This document shows, one piece after another, positions 63,186 to 64,000 of a stretch of DNA of 64,000 bases. This stretch comes from Dechloromonas hankyongensis (lineage in GTDB: Bacteria; Pseudomonadota; Gammaproteobacteria; Burkholderiales; Rhodocyclaceae). The translations under genes were made by a program, and so were the position numbers. The notes under the pieces were generated by a model. That model did no database searches. It was not told the DNA's origin and was given only the letters and a program-made list of their open reading frames with translations. Every line of letters begins with the position of its first letter. Position 1 is the first letter of the stretch. The stretch lies in NCBI RefSeq assembly GCF_022012295.1, contig NZ_JAKLTN010000001.1, positions 1,612,001 to 1,676,000 on the forward strand, written 5' to 3'.

Positions 63186-64000
63186 TCATCCCCTGGCGCC
63201 GCCTGTTTGCCGCCAATTGCCCAGCAGCAAGGGAATGAAACCGACCAGGATGCCGCCGATTCCCAACAGGGTGGTGATCGGGTCGAAGGTCGGAATGCTG
63301 TACAGCGCGATGAAGACCATGAACGCCGCGGCGAGCAGGGGCCACAGCACGTAGGACACGGCGCCGTACAGCCCACCCGTCAGTTTGTCGCGGTAGTGCC
63401 AGGCGCAGGCAAAGCCGGCCAGGCTCATGTAGAAGCAGATCTGGAAACCGATGGCAAGGATGGAGCTTTCCAGGATGCTCTTCACCGTCGGCATGTAAGA
63501 CGAGCTGAAGAGCAGCAGCACGCCGAGGAACCAGATCACGAAGGTCGCCACCCAGGGCGTCTGCCATTTCGGGTGAATCCTGGAGTAGCGCGGATGCAGC
63601 ATCTCGTCGCGCGCCATGGCGTACATGCTGCGGCTGAACTGCAGGATCTGCGTCTCTATCGTGCCTATGGTGCTCAGGATGGTCGACAGCACGGCCAGGT
63701 AACTCCACGGCGCCGGAAACAGCTTGTTGGCGATGGCGTACAGGACGTTGGTGTTGGCCTGGGCAATCTCGTCGTCGCTCAGCACGATGAGGACCACGAT
63801 CATCATGATGATGAAGAACAGGATCAGATTGACCATCGCCCAAAAAGCCCCCTGGCTGGCCGGGTGCGGCTGGCCCGTGGCGCCGGCCCGGGTTTCCTCG
63901 CTCAGGTTCATGGTGACGTCCCAGCCCCAGTAGAAGAAGATGGCGGTCAGGGCGCCGGTCGCGAACAGCTGCGGCGTGAAGGAAAACGGCGAAAACCAGA
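63186..64000 (-). CDS. APC-superfamily amino acid permease, N-terminus cut by window edge
   Basis: The frame is open from base 64000 down to the stop at 63186, giving about 271 C-terminal residues. The first visible segment (WFSPFSFTPQLFATGALTAI, then FFYWGWDVTMNLSEETR) is the conserved helix 5-6 region of APC transporters. About seven more helices follow. An ATG at 63911 is internal, not a start. The substrate (amino acid or amine) cannot be told from this part. It converges on cusA. Confidence 0.85.
   Translation of the reverse strand, partial: WFSPFSFTPQLFATGALTAIFFYWGWDVTMNLSEETRAGATGQPHPASQGAFWAMVNLILFFIIMMIVVLIVLSDDEIAQANTNVLYAIANKLFPAPWSYLAVLSTILSTIGTIETQILQFSRSMYAMARDEMLHPRYSRIHPKWQTPWVATFVIWFLGVLLLFSSSYMPTVKSILESSILAIGFQICFYMSLAGFACAWHYRDKLTGGLYGAVSYVLWPLLAAAFMVFIALYSIPTFDPITTLLGIGGILVGFIPLLLGNWRQTGGARG

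Noticed and set aside
60389..63376. A 995-codon open frame antisense to cusA
   Set aside because: Low-complexity His/Asp/Arg-rich product with no family features; cusA is unmistakable on the plus strand.
1..64000. tRNA, rRNA, transposase, integrase or CRISPR features
   Set aside because: None was recognised by reading either strand; the small palindromes present are better explained as terminators, operators or dispersed repeats.

Overview
This is high-GC chromosomal DNA that reads like a betaproteobacterium of the Rhodocyclales (Dechloromonas/Azonexus/Azospira type). The supporting signs are a SigF/NrsF methionine-rescue locus of the kind described in Azospira, a dmp/aph-type phenol meta-cleavage cluster, a nifV-cysE-nifW-nifZ-nifM group, a PEP-CTERM protein, and many two-component and chemotaxis proteins. 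The genus call is inference. No rRNA, tRNA, CRISPR array, phage or transposase was found.

Region 1 (1-3785): an ECF sigma factor (sigF) and its membrane anti-sigma (nrsF, cut by the left edge) face away from a periplasmic methionine-repair operon: cytochrome b (yedZ1), molybdopterin reductase (yedY1), a Met-rich MxKDx-repeat peptide (mrpX) and an exported MsrA. Both divergent promoters match GTAACC-N16-CGAA. Region 2 (3818-7205): an Ala-rich hypothetical protein, a small protein coupled to an HDOD signalling protein, and an iron alcohol dehydrogenase.

Region 3 (7271-24467): phenol catabolism. A LysR regulator (aphT-like) and a sigma-54 activator (dmpR-like) diverge from the six-component phenol hydroxylase (dmpKLMNOP) plus ferredoxin dmpQ. 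A GntR regulator (aphS-like) then diverges from the meta pathway dmpB-(glcG-like)-dmpC-dmpD-dmpE-(SDR)-dmpF-dmpG-dmpH-dmpI, which converts catechol to acetyl-CoA and pyruvate. An activator-site-like palindrome, sigma-54 promoters and a shared TCTCGAGA palindrome suggest a common circuit. Region 4 (24719-31462): a probable hydrophobic-compound transport operon made of a YCF48-like lipoprotein, an RND/MMPL permease, and DUF1302 and DUF1329 proteins.

Region 5 (31534-35678, minus strand): nifV-cysE-TPR protein-nifW-nifZ-nifM behind a strong sigma-54 promoter and a NifA box. Region 6 (35808-46396): a heavy-metal two-component system, a PEP-CTERM protein, and a NarL-type two-component/outer-membrane-barrel operon divergent from a TonB receptor, followed by a PAS chemoreceptor. 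Region 7 (46568-56196): small metabolic and signalling genes, including a MocR/PNPOx pair, a diguanylate cyclase with a bacteriohemerythrin, a periplasmic binding protein, an isochorismatase-type hydrolase, YnfA and an orphan ParB.

Region 8 (56230-63157): a copper/silver efflux operon cusF-cusC-cusB-cusA with a perfect TTACAAATTTGTAA palindrome upstream. It is split between cusB and cusA by a roughly 0.5 kb non-coding inverted repeat. The coding sequences on either side of that repeat have mirrored base skew, which is the most unexpected signal in the window. The window ends inside an APC-family permease.
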